Positions 15,968 to 25,913 of a DNA stretch of 64,000 nt are shown in pieces. The DNA is taken from the NCBI RefSeq assembly GCF_046054165.1, contig NZ_JBFNXK010000017.1, positions 1 to 64,000 of the forward strand, read 5' to 3'. The notes below the pieces were generated by a model, which searched no databases, was not told where the DNA came from, and saw only the letters and a program-made list of their open reading frames with translations. Position 1 is the first letter of the stretch, and each line of letters begins with the position of its first letter. This DNA comes from Celerinatantimonas sp046054165. GTDB taxonomy: Bacteria; Pseudomonadota; Gammaproteobacteria; Enterobacterales; Celerinatantimonadaceae. The translations under genes were made by a program, and so were the position numbers.

Positions 15968-17431
15968 TTAGCTGCCTAACCGATAGTTCGGTGATTCTTT
16001 GGTGATTGTAACATCATGCACATGACTTTCACCCATACCCGCACTGGTAATTTTCACAAACTCAGCTTTGGTATTCAGCTCTTCGATAGTCGCACATCCA
16101 GTCAGGCCCATGCATGAACGCAGCCCGCCCATCTGTTGATGGATGATCTCTTTCAACCGGCCTTTATAAGCAATACGACCTTCAATCCCTTCAGGAACCA
16201 ATTTATCGGCGGCATTATCACTTTGGAAATAACGATCAGATGACCCCTGAGCCATCGCACCCAGTGATCCCATGCCTCGATAGGCTTTAAATGAACGGCC
16301 TTGATACAGTTCAATTTCACCGGGAGATTCTTCTGTGCCGGCAAACATACTTCCGACCATCACACAGCTAGCGCCAGCCGCTAAGGCTTTTGCGATATCA
16401 CCGGAGAAGCGGATCCCACCATCGGCAATCACAGGAATACCTGTTCCTTGCAATGCTTCCACCGCATCAGAAACAGCGGTAATCTGTGGTACACCAACGC
16501 CAGTGACGATACGAGTGGTACAAATAGAACCTGGGCCAATCCCAACTTTAACGGCGCTAACCCCAGCTTCCACCAGAGCTTTTGCACCAGCAGCTGTCGC
16601 AACGTTCCCCCCGATAATTTGCAGGTCAGGATACGCTTGACGAGTGGCTCGAATACGGTCTAAAACGCCCTGTGAGTGACCATGTGATGAATCGATCAGC
16701 AGCACATCGACCCCAGCTTCCACCAACGCAGCAACCCGAGCTTCATTGCCGGCACTCGCCCCAACGGCAGCACCTACTCGTAACCGACCCAGTTCATCTT
16801 TACAGGCGTTAGGTTTACGTTCTGCTTTTTTAAAGTCTTTAGCTGTAATCAAACCCCGTAGTTTAAATTCGTCATCCACCAGCAACATTTTTTCAATACG
16901 GTTGCTGTGCATCAGCTGTTCAACATGTTCACGGGTTGTTTCAGTGGTAGTAATCAACCGTTCTTTAGGTGTCATCACATCACGAACTAATACGGCCGGG
17001 TTGTTTTCAAAGCGGACATCACGCCCAGTGATAATCCCAACCAGATCATTATCACCAACTACAACTGGATAACTGGCGAAACCGTGTTGTCTGGAAAGTT
17101 CAATGATTTCACCTAATGTCATATCAGGTGAAACAGTCACAGGATTTAAAACCACGCCGTTTTCAAATTTTTTCACTTTGCGAACTTCATTCGCCTGTGC
17201 TTCAATCGACATGTTTTTATGGATAAAGCCAATGCCACCTTCTTGAGCCAAGGCAATGGCCAAACGGGCTTCAGTCACCGTATCCATTGCGGCAGAAATC
17301 ATTGGAATATTCAGCTTAATTTTGGCAGTTAACCGTGTGGCCAACTCTGCTGTATTAGGGAGGACCTCTGAATGTGCAGGAACTAACAGCACATCATCAA
17401 AAGTTAGAGCTTCTTTTTGGATTCGTAACAT
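15968..17431 (-). CDS. guaB: IMP dehydrogenase
   Basis: The 487-residue enzyme oxidises IMP to XMP with NAD+, the committed step of guanine nucleotide synthesis. The active-site loop GPGSICTTRI contains the catalytic cysteine. Two CBS domains lie at about residues 95-200 (GIITGRDVRF, LRGLITAKDF). The flap region around YRGMGSLGAM and the C-terminal RSCMGLTGC are conserved. It leads the guaBA operon and is divergent from xseA. Length matches E. coli GuaB (488). Confidence 0.98.
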   Translation of the reverse strand: MLRIQKEALTFDDVLLVPAHSEVLPNTAELATRLTAKIKLNIPMISAAMDTVTEARLAIALAQEGGIGFIHKNMSIEAQANEVRKVKKFENGVVLNPVTVSPDMTLGEIIELSRQHGFASYPVVVGDNDLVGIITGRDVRFENNPAVLVRDVMTPKERLITTTETTREHVEQLMHSNRIEKMLLVDDEFKLRGLITAKDFKKAERKPNACKDELGRLRVGAAVGASAGNEARVAALVEAGVDVLLIDSSHGHSQGVLDRIRATRQAYPDLQIIGGNVATAAGAKALVEAGVSAVKVGIGPGSICTTRIVTGVGVPQITAVSDAVEALQGTGIPVIADGGIRFSGDIAKALAAGASCVMVGSMFAGTEESPGEIELYQGRSFKAYRGMGSLGAMAQGSSDRYFQSDNAADKLVPEGIEGRIAYKGRLKEIIHQQMGGLRSCMGLTGCATIEELNTKAEFVKITSAGMGESHVHDVTITKESPNYRLGS

Positions 17432-17563
17432 TGCAACATCTCACCGTCAAAAGATATACAAGGGGTTAAAATATTGCGAACGGATTATATTCTTTTTGCT
17501 GGCCAAGGTAAAATAAAAAGTGCTATTTTGGACGATTAATTTTTGACGATTGGAAAAATCGGA

Positions 17564-18910
17564 ATGCCCGCCTCTGCTGCCCCCAAACAAACTATTTTAT
17601 CAGTAAGTCAGCTGAACGAAAAAGTCCGCCAGCATCTGGAAATGCATATTGGGGAGATATGGCTGCAAGGTGAGATATCCAATTTAGCTCGCCCTTATTC
17701 CGGCCACTGGTATTTCAGCCTTAAAGATAACCGCGCTCAGGTCCGCTGTGCGATGTTCAAGGGACAAAACCGCAAAGTGCTATTTGATGTTCAAGATGGA
17801 CAACAGGTATTAGTTCGGGCTCGAATCAGTGTCTATGAGCCACGGGGGGAATATCAACTCATTGTACAGTCGATGCAACCCGACGGGCTGGGAGCCATGC
17901 AACTAGCCTATGAACAACTGCGCTGTAAATTGGCCGCAGAAGGGTTATTCCAAGAATCACGAAAAGTCGCACTACCGGAAATCGTAAATCGCGTGGGCGT
18001 GATCACCTCCGCCAGCGGCGCTGCATTTCATGATATTACAGCTGTACTCAAACGGCTGGCCCCACAAATTGACATCGTATTATACCCAAGTCCAGTTCAG
18101 GGCCATGAAGCACCTGAGTCGCTCTGTCAGGCCTTAAAGATTGCGAATTTACGTGCGGAAGTCGATGTGCTCATTATTGGTCGAGGAGGCGGATCATTAG
18201 AAGATTTATGGGCTTTTAATTATGAGCCACTCGCCCGACAGGTTGCCGCCAGCCAACTTCCAATCATTTCAGCCGTCGGCCATGAAATTGACTTTACTCT
18301 CACCGATTTTGTCGCTGACTGGCGAGCCCCCACCCCTTCGGCGGCAGCCGAACGGATTGCCTATGGGCAGCACCAGTTATATCAAAAGCAAACTCAACTC
18401 TATCAACAACTCCAAAAACTTATAACCCGAATGCTCAGCATTCACGAGCAACATTTCAGACAGTTACAGCAGCGGCTATCCAATCAGTCACCCCTTCGGC
18501 AACTTCGCGTACAACAGCAGCATTGTGATGAGCTACATTTGCGTTTGCATCGGGCTTTAAATCGATATCTGTCCCAAAAACAACAGCATCAGGAACAACT
18601 GCAAAAACGCCTGCTACGCGTTTCACCTCAATATCATCTGCGTACGGCACATCGGCAATTACTGCAATTAAATGCCCGTTTAAGCTATAGTTATCAACAA
18701 TATATAAAAACTAAGCAGCATCAGTTTTCAGGAACTATCCAGCAGTTACAGGCATTAAGTCCTCTGGCAACTCTGGCCCGTGGATATAGTGCTATTCAAT
18801 CAGAATCAGGGCAGTGGCTCACCCACACCACTCAGTTTAAGCCTGGGATGATGATTGACATACAACTCTGTGATGGTCAAGTTCGGGCAAAAGTCGATAG
18901 TATTGATTAA
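17564..18910 (+). CDS. xseA: Exodeoxyribonuclease VII large subunit
   Basis: The 448-residue subunit combines with XseB to degrade single-stranded DNA from both ends. The N-terminal OB fold starts TILSVSQLNEKVRQHLE. The catalytic domain contains GVITSASGAAFHDI, IGRGGGSLEDLWAFN and the HEIDFTLTDFVADWRAPTPS block. Residues 260-400 are Gln-rich coiled coil, as in the family. A TTG codon at 17543 is in frame, but the ATG at 17564 gives the usual N-terminus and length and is preferred. xseB is not in the window. It is divergent from guaB. Confidence 0.95.
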   Translation: MPASAAPKQTILSVSQLNEKVRQHLEMHIGEIWLQGEISNLARPYSGHWYFSLKDNRAQVRCAMFKGQNRKVLFDVQDGQQVLVRARISVYEPRGEYQLIVQSMQPDGLGAMQLAYEQLRCKLAAEGLFQESRKVALPEIVNRVGVITSASGAAFHDITAVLKRLAPQIDIVLYPSPVQGHEAPESLCQALKIANLRAEVDVLIIGRGGGSLEDLWAFNYEPLARQVAASQLPIISAVGHEIDFTLTDFVADWRAPTPSAAAERIAYGQHQLYQKQTQLYQQLQKLITRMLSIHEQHFRQLQQRLSNQSPLRQLRVQQQHCDELHLRLHRALNRYLSQKQQHQEQLQKRLLRVSPQYHLRTAHRQLLQLNARLSYSYQQYIKTKQHQFSGTIQQLQALSPLATLARGYSAIQSESGQWLTHTTQFKPGMMIDIQLCDGQVRAKVDSID

Positions 18911-18944
18911 ATTATCATCTAAAATCTATATCTATAGACTCATC

Positions 18945-18969
18945 CTCGCTAAATCACTAAAATAGCGAG
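18945..18969. other. Hairpin downstream of xseA
   Basis: CTCGCTA (18945-18951) pairs perfectly with TAGCGAG (18963-18969) across an 11-nt AT-rich loop. It sits in the gap before the next gene and has no T-run, so it is a weak terminator at best or a leader structure of the downstream gene. Confidence 0.35.
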
Positions 18970-19006
18970 AAATGTTACCTGGATGATGCATACATAGGAT
19001 GTTGAT

Positions 19007-20830
19007 ATGCCCCTGGACATAGCCGATAACGGTGAAGAAAAGTTAATTGAATTACTCTACCAAGCCGCGGCCACACCTGAAATTTGGCCCGAGTTATTAC
19101 AACAGTTACATTGGTTTATTTTTGAACATTATCATATTGCCGACGGTCAGTGTTTAACTGACGAGTTATTTCAGTCCGTTTATTCACATCTAAACGATAC
19201 GACCAAGCCTCCCTCTATGGAGCATACGCCACTCAACCGCCTTTGCCGTCATATGGCTCAAGCCCTGCAGATTACTAAACGTCTTTATCTTCTTGAAGAA
19301 AATCAACGTATTACCGAAGAAATTTTAAATCGAATCCCCGTTGCACTACTGCTGGTTGATGAATTGGCCTCGATAAAAATGAAAAACCAACAGGCCGAAT
19401 CATTACTGGAACAGTCCGGTTTTATTCAGCAAAAAGGGCAAAAGCTACAACTAGCGGATCCTGTCCAACATCGCAAACTGCTAGAACTTATCAAGGAGCA
19501 ATCTAAACCACGAGTTTTTCAACCCCAGAGTCGAGGCATATCACTCCAACGGCAGACTCCAGATGACCACCAGTTAATCGCCATTGTCATGCCATTATCC
19601 CAAAGCGCCATATCGATCTTTGAACATGCAGCTACGGCCGCAGTGCTCATTTCCGACCGACGACATGAAGCCGATATAGAGTTGTCAGCGATGGCTGATA
19701 TTTATCAGCTAACCCCTAAAGAGATGCGAATTGTTAAGCATATCTCTCAGGGTAAATCTCCCCGAGATATCGCGAAATCGTTACATGTCAGTTATAACAC
19801 CGTCCGCAGCCAACTGAAGTCGATCTTTGTTAAAACGAATGTTTCCAGCCAAAGCGAACTAGTCAATCTGGTTCTCGCCGGTACCGGAGCCATGCTGTTC
19901 CAAACCGCTGTATCGCAAAAGTGTCCTTTAGCTGATATCGCTCATGCTAATGAACAATTTTTAACACTCAAAGATGGTCGAACACTTTGCTTTCAAGAAT
20001 ATGGTGATCCTAAGGGGACCCCGCTCTTGGTCTGCCATAGTATTCTGGGGTCCAGACTAGAACATTTTATTCACCATAAAGATTGGTCCAGAGAATATGG
20101 ATTTCGGCTAATCATTCCAGATCGTCCAGGTTATGGCTTTTCCGATCCAAATCCTTTGCTCAGTTATACCCAGTGGACCGATGATATATCACAGCTTCTC
20201 ACCTATTTAAAAATCAACGAGATCGCTGTCACCGGTTATGCGACCGGAGGTATTTATGCAACAGCGTTAGCGGCTTGCCTGCCACAGCGAGTACGGCATC
20301 TCGTTCTCATCTGTTCCGGTTCATCGATAGAAAAAGAAGAAGACTTTAAACAAGCGGGGCCCTTGTACATCATGCATCTGCATCTGGCGAGGCACTTTCC
20401 ATCCCTATATCGATTATTTCTGGCCATTCTAGAGCGAGGGCTTACATCGACCCCACAATTGTATTGCGACCTTTTGGCTCGAAATCTGTCAGACATTGAT
20501 TTAAAAACATTTAAAAAGGCGGATGTGCTAGAGCAATATCACATGAATGTGAAAGAAGTGAATCGGCAAGGGGTTAAATCGTTCTCTGACGAGCTACTGC
20601 GCATGTTTCATCCCTGGGAATTCAATGTGAAAGATATTACATGCCCAACAACCTTATGGCACGGTACTGAAAATCAATACATCCCACTATCAACCGTCCA
20701 GAGGACTGGCAAAGCCATTAAACACTCAACACTCCACCTGATCCAAGGACAAGGCCATTTGATGATTTATCAACAATGGCCAGCTATTTTAAAACAGCTG
20801 CGCCATGATCTAGACCAAGCAGACGAGTAA
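19007..20830 (+). CDS. LuxR-type HTH protein fused to an alpha/beta-hydrolase-fold domain lacking the nucleophile
   Basis: The 607-residue protein has an N-terminal sensor-like region (1-220), a LuxR/GerE helix-turn-helix at about 230-295 (LTPKEMRIVKHISQG, then NTVRSQLKSIFVKT), and an alpha/beta-hydrolase fold at about 320-605 (DRPGYGFSDPNP). The nucleophile elbow reads G410-Y-A412-T-G414, where active members have serine in the middle. The usual acid is N556 in WHGTEN; only the histidine (H584, GQGHLM) remains. The hydrolase is therefore probably a ligand sensor, not an enzyme. AGGAT precedes the ATG. It stands alone between xseA and yfgJ; the target genes and signal are unknown. Confidence 0.75.
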   Translation: MPLDIADNGEEKLIELLYQAAATPEIWPELLQQLHWFIFEHYHIADGQCLTDELFQSVYSHLNDTTKPPSMEHTPLNRLCRHMAQALQITKRLYLLEENQRITEEILNRIPVALLLVDELASIKMKNQQAESLLEQSGFIQQKGQKLQLADPVQHRKLLELIKEQSKPRVFQPQSRGISLQRQTPDDHQLIAIVMPLSQSAISIFEHAATAAVLISDRRHEADIELSAMADIYQLTPKEMRIVKHISQGKSPRDIAKSLHVSYNTVRSQLKSIFVKTNVSSQSELVNLVLAGTGAMLFQTAVSQKCPLADIAHANEQFLTLKDGRTLCFQEYGDPKGTPLLVCHSILGSRLEHFIHHKDWSREYGFRLIIPDRPGYGFSDPNPLLSYTQWTDDISQLLTYLKINEIAVTGYATGGIYATALAACLPQRVRHLVLICSGSSIEKEEDFKQAGPLYIMHLHLARHFPSLYRLFLAILERGLTSTPQLYCDLLARNLSDIDLKTFKKADVLEQYHMNVKEVNRQGVKSFSDELLRMFHPWEFNVKDITCPTTLWHGTENQYIPLSTVQRTGKAIKHSTLHLIQGQGHLMIYQQWPAILKQLRHDLDQADE

Positions 20831-20880
20831 CTCCCCATTTGGGCCGTTAACTCGTGGAGCACTCCATGACGGCACGGCCA

Positions 20881-21114
20881 CTACATGGGATGGAAACGAT
20901 AAATCGAAGTTCGCTTAGATTTAAGCTCATTGCAGTGATTACAAAAATAATTCACGGCCCCACAAGCTTGCAAGACTTGCAGAGGCTGCTGACAAACACT
21001 GCAATAAGCCTCTTTTTTAAAATTTTGATGACAGTGATCACAGCGCCATTGCCCCGGAGCCGGATGGCTCAGGGGCTGTTCACAATCAGGACAGCAAAAA
21101 ACAGTTTCGGTCAT
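20881..21114 (-). CDS. yfgJ: Small zinc-ribbon protein, YfgJ-like
   Basis: This 77-residue protein is built from paired cysteines: CCPDC, CDHC, CSVC and CNHC, giving two zinc-ribbon modules. E. coli has a protein of this size and pattern, YfgJ (DUF1407), directly downstream of der, and the same position here supports the name. It starts 9 nt after der ends. A role in nucleic-acid or ribosome binding is conceivable but unproven. Confidence 0.75.
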   Translation of the reverse strand: MTETVFCCPDCEQPLSHPAPGQWRCDHCHQNFKKEAYCSVCQQPLQVLQACGAVNYFCNHCNELKSKRTSIYRFHPM

Positions 21115-21123
21115 AACAACACC

Positions 21124-22596
21124 TTATTTAGATTTAGGGGATGACTGCCGTTGTTTTTCAATGCGCTTACGAGCCCGTTGCTGACTGAGGGTCAACTTGC
21201 CGGTTTTACCCGCATACGGGTTTTCACCCTCTTTAAACTCAATACGGATCGGAGTTCCGGTCATTTCAAGCGCTTTACGATAGTAGTTCATCAGATAACG
21301 CTTATAAGAATCAGGCAATGAGTTCACCTGATTACCGTGAATCACAATCCGAGGAGGATTATAACCACCAGCATGCGCATAACGCAGTTTTACCCGCCGC
21401 CCCCGAACTAAAGGAGGCTGATGATCTTCCCGAGCCATCTCCAAAATACGAGTTAACATCGACGTCGAAATACGTTTTGTAGCACACTGATAGGCCGCTT
21501 CAACCGACTCATATAGATGCCCAACCCCTGTACCATGCAGGGCTGAAATAAAGTGAACATTGGCAAAATCGATAAATCCTAAACGGCGATCCAATTCACG
21601 CTTCAGTTCATCTTTCACATCCTGCGTCAGACCATCCCATTTATTGACCGCCAGTACTAATGCTCGCCCGGCATTTAAAATGAAGCCCAACAAACTGAGA
21701 TCTTGATCGGAGATCCCTTCCCGTGCATCAATGAGCAACAAGCACACATTGGCATCTTCAATGGCTTTTAAGGTTTGGATCACCGAGAATTTTTCGACTT
21801 TATCGGTAACTTTCCCTCGGCGGCGAACCCCTGCTGTATCAATAAGAATATAATCACGTTCATTGCGCTGCATCGGGATATACACACTATCCCGTGTTGT
21901 ACCGGGCATGTCGTAAACAACAACTCGTTCTTCACCTAAAATTCGGTTAGTCAGCGTGGATTTTCCCACATTGGGTCGCCCGATAATCGCCAATTTAATC
22001 GGTAATTCTTCAAGTGATTGAGCCTGAGCTTCAGCTTCTTCTTCGGTTAATATTTCAGCCTCAGCAGATTCCGCTAATTCATCCTCAGCTTCAGGCCAGT
22101 CTTCAATCAATGGCTTCAGTGCTTTTTCAAGCAACTGACTCACCCCACGCCCATGAGCCGCAGCAATCGGATAAACTTCACCTAACCCTAAGCTGAAAAA
22201 ATCACTGCTGGCCACTACCGCATCAATCCCGTCAGTTTTATTGGCCACCAAAAAAACCGGCTTGTGCTGACGCCGCAGATGTTCTGCGATCATTTCATCC
22301 CCAACAGTCGTTCCATCCCGGGCATCGACTAAAAATAAAACCACGTCAGCTTCTTCAATAGCCGCCATTGATTGACGGGCCATTTCCAGATCAATCCCCT
22401 GCTCATTGCCTTCGATACCACCTGTATCGATCACAATATACTGTTGTCCCGCTAACTGGGCCTGACCATACTTACGATCTCGGGTTAAACCGGGATAATC
22501 AGCAACCAACGCATCCCGGGTCCGAGTAAGCCGGTTAAATAGTGTTGATTTGCCTACATTTGGGCGCCCTACCAGGGCCACTACAGGAAGCACCAT
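21124..22596 (-). CDS. der: Ribosome assembly GTPase Der (EngA)
   Basis: The 490-residue protein has two tandem GTPase domains, each with GRPNVGKST (near residues 9 and 207), matching DTGG/DTAG G3 motifs and NKTD/NKWD G4 motifs. A C-terminal KH-like domain reads HAGGYNPPRIVIHGNQ. Der acts in 50S subunit maturation. An acidic linker of about 30 residues (EDELAESAEAEILTEEEAE) joins the two G domains. It lies between bamB and yfgJ as in E. coli, separated from bamB by a terminator-like hairpin. Confidence 0.97.
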   Translation of the reverse strand: MVLPVVALVGRPNVGKSTLFNRLTRTRDALVADYPGLTRDRKYGQAQLAGQQYIVIDTGGIEGNEQGIDLEMARQSMAAIEEADVVLFLVDARDGTTVGDEMIAEHLRRQHKPVFLVANKTDGIDAVVASSDFFSLGLGEVYPIAAAHGRGVSQLLEKALKPLIEDWPEAEDELAESAEAEILTEEEAEAQAQSLEELPIKLAIIGRPNVGKSTLTNRILGEERVVVYDMPGTTRDSVYIPMQRNERDYILIDTAGVRRRGKVTDKVEKFSVIQTLKAIEDANVCLLLIDAREGISDQDLSLLGFILNAGRALVLAVNKWDGLTQDVKDELKRELDRRLGFIDFANVHFISALHGTGVGHLYESVEAAYQCATKRISTSMLTRILEMAREDHQPPLVRGRRVKLRYAHAGGYNPPRIVIHGNQVNSLPDSYKRYLMNYYRKALEMTGTPIRIEFKEGENPYAGKTGKLTLSQQRARKRIEKQRQSSPKSK

Positions 22597-22621
22597 GTAA
22601 TTTGTTTCCTAACAAAAAGAA

Positions 22622-22651
22622 AAAGCTCACAGTCAGATGACTATGAGCTTT
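22622..22651 (-). terminator. Terminator between bamB and der
   Basis: AAAGCTCA plus AGTC pairs with GACT plus TGAGCTTT (one mismatch, 4-nt loop), followed on the minus strand by a T-rich run. It would end bamB transcription or attenuate entry into der. Confidence 0.75.
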
Positions 22652-22672
22652 ATTGTAACGGATTAATGAACG

Positions 22673-23860
22673 TTACGCGCGTTTAAAGGCAATCAGTTTG
22701 CCGCTACGAGTCTGAATAATAATTTCATTCTCGGTCACCAGCGGCGCAATGTACAGGCCATCGCTGTCAAGTTCAAGTTTAGAGACAAAAGTTCCGGTAT
22801 CCCGATTAATCCAGTACAGATACCCCTTTTGATCTCCCACCAACACATAATCACCATCAACGGCCGGAGCGGTGACATTACGGTACTGTAAAGCTGACAG
22901 CTGCCATTTCGGCTGACCACTAAATCGATCCACATCGATCACATGGCTACGGCTATCAGTCATGAATATTTCGCCTCCGGAAACGGCAATATCCTGATAC
23001 GCCGAATAAGTACGCCGCCATACCCGCTGACCATCTTGTAAATTAATCGCGACCAAAGAACCATTATAGGCCACAGCGTAGAGTTCACTGCCCACCACGA
23101 CCGGCTGGCTATCGGCATCCACTAGCTGTTCTAATTGGGTCGTTCCCCCCGATATGGCTAATTGGCTGGAGAACAACTGCTGGCCACTTTCCTGGGAAAA
23201 GATACTGACACTACCATTACTGCGCCCTAAAATAATAATCCCATTCGTTACTACCGGAACAGCCTTACCTCGCAAGGTTAATGCTGGCTGATCCAAACTA
23301 ATATTCCATTGGATACGACCAGTCGTAGCATCCATTGACAGTAAATGCCCACTATTAGTGATCACATACAAGTTACCACTACTAAACGTCGGCGCAGCAA
23401 TGACTTCTCCCGGCATAGACTGATGCCATTTTAACTTTCCGGTTGCGGCATCCAGTGCAAAAAAATCCGCATTTTCAGTGCCCAGATAAATCATCTGATT
23501 AGCCGCTAACAAACCTCCAGAAATTCGCAAGGATGAATCTTTGGTGTACTGTTTGCTATCCGGGAGATCAGTCAGATCATTCCGCCAAATTCGTTTTCCC
23601 TGAAGATCAAAAGCCGCGACAGTTCCAGCTCGATCCGCAGCATACACATGCTGATCATCGACAACCGGACGCAGCTGAGAATAATAGTTCCCCACACCAT
23701 CCCCAATAGAAACTTCCCAAAGTTTCTGCGGATGAAACTGATTTTTAAACTCAGGCGTGGGGGCTGGCGTGTGTACGGGTTTATCTGAGCTACAGGCCAC
23801 TAGCCCCAGCAATAAACCAACCGCCACGATAACTTGATACATCTTCTTCATACGGATCAT
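22673..23860 (-). CDS. bamB: Outer-membrane assembly lipoprotein BamB
   Basis: The 395-residue lipoprotein carries signal and lipobox LGLVAC with C23 as the lipidated residue. The rest is an eight-bladed beta-propeller with repeated strands ending in DATTGKLKW/DRFSGQPKW-type motifs, the PQQ-like repeats of BamB. It is a periplasmic scaffold of the BAM complex that inserts beta-barrel proteins. Its ATG overlaps the yfgM stop (ATGA), so the two are translationally coupled. An alternative ATG three codons in (23851) is possible. Confidence 0.95.
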   Translation of the reverse strand: MIRMKKMYQVIVAVGLLLGLVACSSDKPVHTPAPTPEFKNQFHPQKLWEVSIGDGVGNYYSQLRPVVDDQHVYAADRAGTVAAFDLQGKRIWRNDLTDLPDSKQYTKDSSLRISGGLLAANQMIYLGTENADFFALDAATGKLKWHQSMPGEVIAAPTFSSGNLYVITNSGHLLSMDATTGRIQWNISLDQPALTLRGKAVPVVTNGIIILGRSNGSVSIFSQESGQQLFSSQLAISGGTTQLEQLVDADSQPVVVGSELYAVAYNGSLVAINLQDGQRVWRRTYSAYQDIAVSGGEIFMTDSRSHVIDVDRFSGQPKWQLSALQYRNVTAPAVDGDYVLVGDQKGYLYWINRDTGTFVSKLELDSDGLYIAPLVTENEIIIQTRSGKLIAFKRA

Positions 23861-24486
23861 TCACCTGCTAGATTATCAAGCTTCAGTTGCACGGTCGGGT
23901 CGATCCCCTGGCCATCAGCGATTGCATCCTGATAGGAATCACGAGCCGCCTTGATAGAATCTGGAGTTCCCTGAGCCACATAAATATCACCATTCAAAGC
24001 GGCAACAATTCCTTTAAAAGCTTTCCCTTTTAACTGTCTGAGTGTCGCCAGTGCATTGTCATATTGCTTCAACTGTATCAACACGCGAGCCAAACGAATC
24101 ACGGCCAGACCTTGAACGGGCTGCTCAGAGCGAGCAATCACTCGCTGTAAGGTTACAGAAGCCTCTTTATATTGTTTCTGAGCCACCTGTTTATTAGCCA
24201 GAATCAGTTGGGCGAGCTGTGCATAATTTCCCGCGCCCTGATAAGTGCTGATAAACTGTTCTAGCGCTTCAGCCGTTACATCATTCCCCTTAGCACTCTC
24301 TAATAACAAGTGTTGATAAGCCTGTGAAGCCAGCACTGTCTTTTGGCTCTGATGGCTTTGGTAAATACTCCAGCCTATAGCAGCCGCAATCACTACAACA
24401 ATCGCCACAGCGATTGCAATCCAATAGCGTTGCAGAATTCCCTTTACTGCCTGCAACTGTTGTTCTTCGGTGGAATAGATCTCCAC
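23857..24486 (-). CDS. yfgM: YfgM, TPR-containing inner-membrane ancillary SecYEG translocon subunit
   Basis: The 209-residue protein begins with a cytoplasmic segment MEIYSTEEQQ typical of YfgM. One membrane helix follows at about residues 22-42 (IAIAVAIVVVIAAAIGWSIY), then a periplasmic domain of tetratricopeptide helices. In E. coli YfgM pairs with PpiD at the Sec translocon and affects periplasmic chaperone traffic. It sits between hisS and bamB exactly as in E. coli. Confidence 0.92.
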   Translation of the reverse strand: MEIYSTEEQQLQAVKGILQRYWIAIAVAIVVVIAAAIGWSIYQSHQSQKTVLASQAYQHLLLESAKGNDVTAEALEQFISTYQGAGNYAQLAQLILANKQVAQKQYKEASVTLQRVIARSEQPVQGLAVIRLARVLIQLKQYDNALATLRQLKGKAFKGIVAALNGDIYVAQGTPDSIKAARDSYQDAIADGQGIDPTVQLKLDNLAGE

Positions 24487-24545
24487 AGATCCCCCTATAA
24501 ACTCAAAGCCTGAAACTGAACCGGTAATGTACCCTGTTCAACCCA

Positions 24546-25823
24546 TTAAACAAAGTACTCGCGCAAATGATCGATCAATTGTGCCTGACTAATCGTAACC
24601 TGATCGGCTCCTGTTCTCAGGTATTTAATCGTTACCTGTGAATGCGCCATCTCATCTTCGCCAATAATCAGGGCAACTTGTGCACCTGATTTATCCGCAC
24701 GCTTAAACTGTTTCTTAAAGTTGCCTCCACCACGATGATTTAATACTCGCAATTTAGGCATCGCTTCACGAACCGCTTCAGCTAACTGGTTCGCAACCGC
24801 AGTACTGGAATCACCACTGCCGAGGACATAAACATCAGCGGTCGATGCGGCCTGATGTAACTGCCCTAGTGTATCCAGCAATAAAATCAGCCGTTCCATA
24901 CCCATTGCAAAACCAACCGCAGTCGTATGACGTCCGCCAAGCTGCTCAACCAAGCCATCATAACGGCCACCGGCACAAACTGTACCCTGAGCACCTAGAC
25001 TATCCGTCACCCATTCAAAAACAGTCCGGTTATAATAATCCAGTCCACGTACCAAACAATGATTGATCTCGTAACTAATACCGGCTGCATCTAACAGCTG
25101 ACACAGTCCATCTAGATGCGCTTTACTTTCATCATCTAAATGATCGATCAATTTGGGAGCATCAGCTACAACCGCTTGAACCTTCGGATCTTTGCTATCA
25201 AGGACCCGCAACGGATTTGTCTGCATCCGGCGACGAGAGTCTTCATCAAGTTGGTCTTCATGAGCTGCCAGATAAGACACTAATTTTTCACGATAGTTCG
25301 CCCGGGCTTCATTAGATCCCAGTGAATTCAGTTGTAACTTCACCTGATCACGGATCCCGAATGCTTTCCAGAATCGAGCCGTCATCAGAATCAACTCGGC
25401 GTCAATATCTGGGCCATCCAACCCAAAGACTTCTACGCCAAACTGATGAAACTGACGATAACGCCCTTTTTGCGGACGTTCATAGCGAAACATCGGCCCC
25501 ATATACCATAACCGTTGTTCCTGGTTATACAGCAGGCCATGCTCATTACCTGCTCGAACACACGCGGCGGTTCCTTCAGGACGCAGGGTTAAACTTTCGT
25601 CATTCCGGTCACTAAAGGTATACATTTCTTTTTCAACGATATCAGTTACTTCACCAATAGAACGTTTAAACAGTGCAGTATTTTCAACGATGGGAGTTCG
25701 GATTTCACTGTAACCATAAGCTGCAACAACCTGTCTTAACGTATTTTCGACCTGTTGCCATTTAAAACTTTCTTCAGGCAGACAATCGTTCATGCCTCGA
25801 ATTGCTTGAATTTGAGTTGCCAC
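24546..25823 (-). CDS. hisS: Histidyl-tRNA synthetase
   Basis: The 425-residue class II synthetase charges tRNA-His. Visible signatures are IRGMNDCLP at the N-terminus, motif 2 with TLRPEGTAACVRA, the HisA block LVRGLDYYNRTVFEW, and CAGGRYDGL; the C-terminal anticodon-binding domain is intact. Length equals the E. coli enzyme (424). It follows ispG by 90 nt of AT-rich sequence and precedes yfgM by 59 nt. Confidence 0.98.
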   Translation of the reverse strand: MATQIQAIRGMNDCLPEESFKWQQVENTLRQVVAAYGYSEIRTPIVENTALFKRSIGEVTDIVEKEMYTFSDRNDESLTLRPEGTAACVRAGNEHGLLYNQEQRLWYMGPMFRYERPQKGRYRQFHQFGVEVFGLDGPDIDAELILMTARFWKAFGIRDQVKLQLNSLGSNEARANYREKLVSYLAAHEDQLDEDSRRRMQTNPLRVLDSKDPKVQAVVADAPKLIDHLDDESKAHLDGLCQLLDAAGISYEINHCLVRGLDYYNRTVFEWVTDSLGAQGTVCAGGRYDGLVEQLGGRHTTAVGFAMGMERLILLLDTLGQLHQAASTADVYVLGSGDSSTAVANQLAEAVREAMPKLRVLNHRGGGNFKKQFKRADKSGAQVALIIGEDEMAHSQVTIKYLRTGADQVTISQAQLIDHLREYFV

Positions 25824-25913
25824 GTTATTCTCTATCTATATAAGTTAATTTTTTTGTATAACAAATGATTATAAATTAGTTTGAGGGCTCGGGGTAAAAA
25901 TTCCCAAGCTTAT

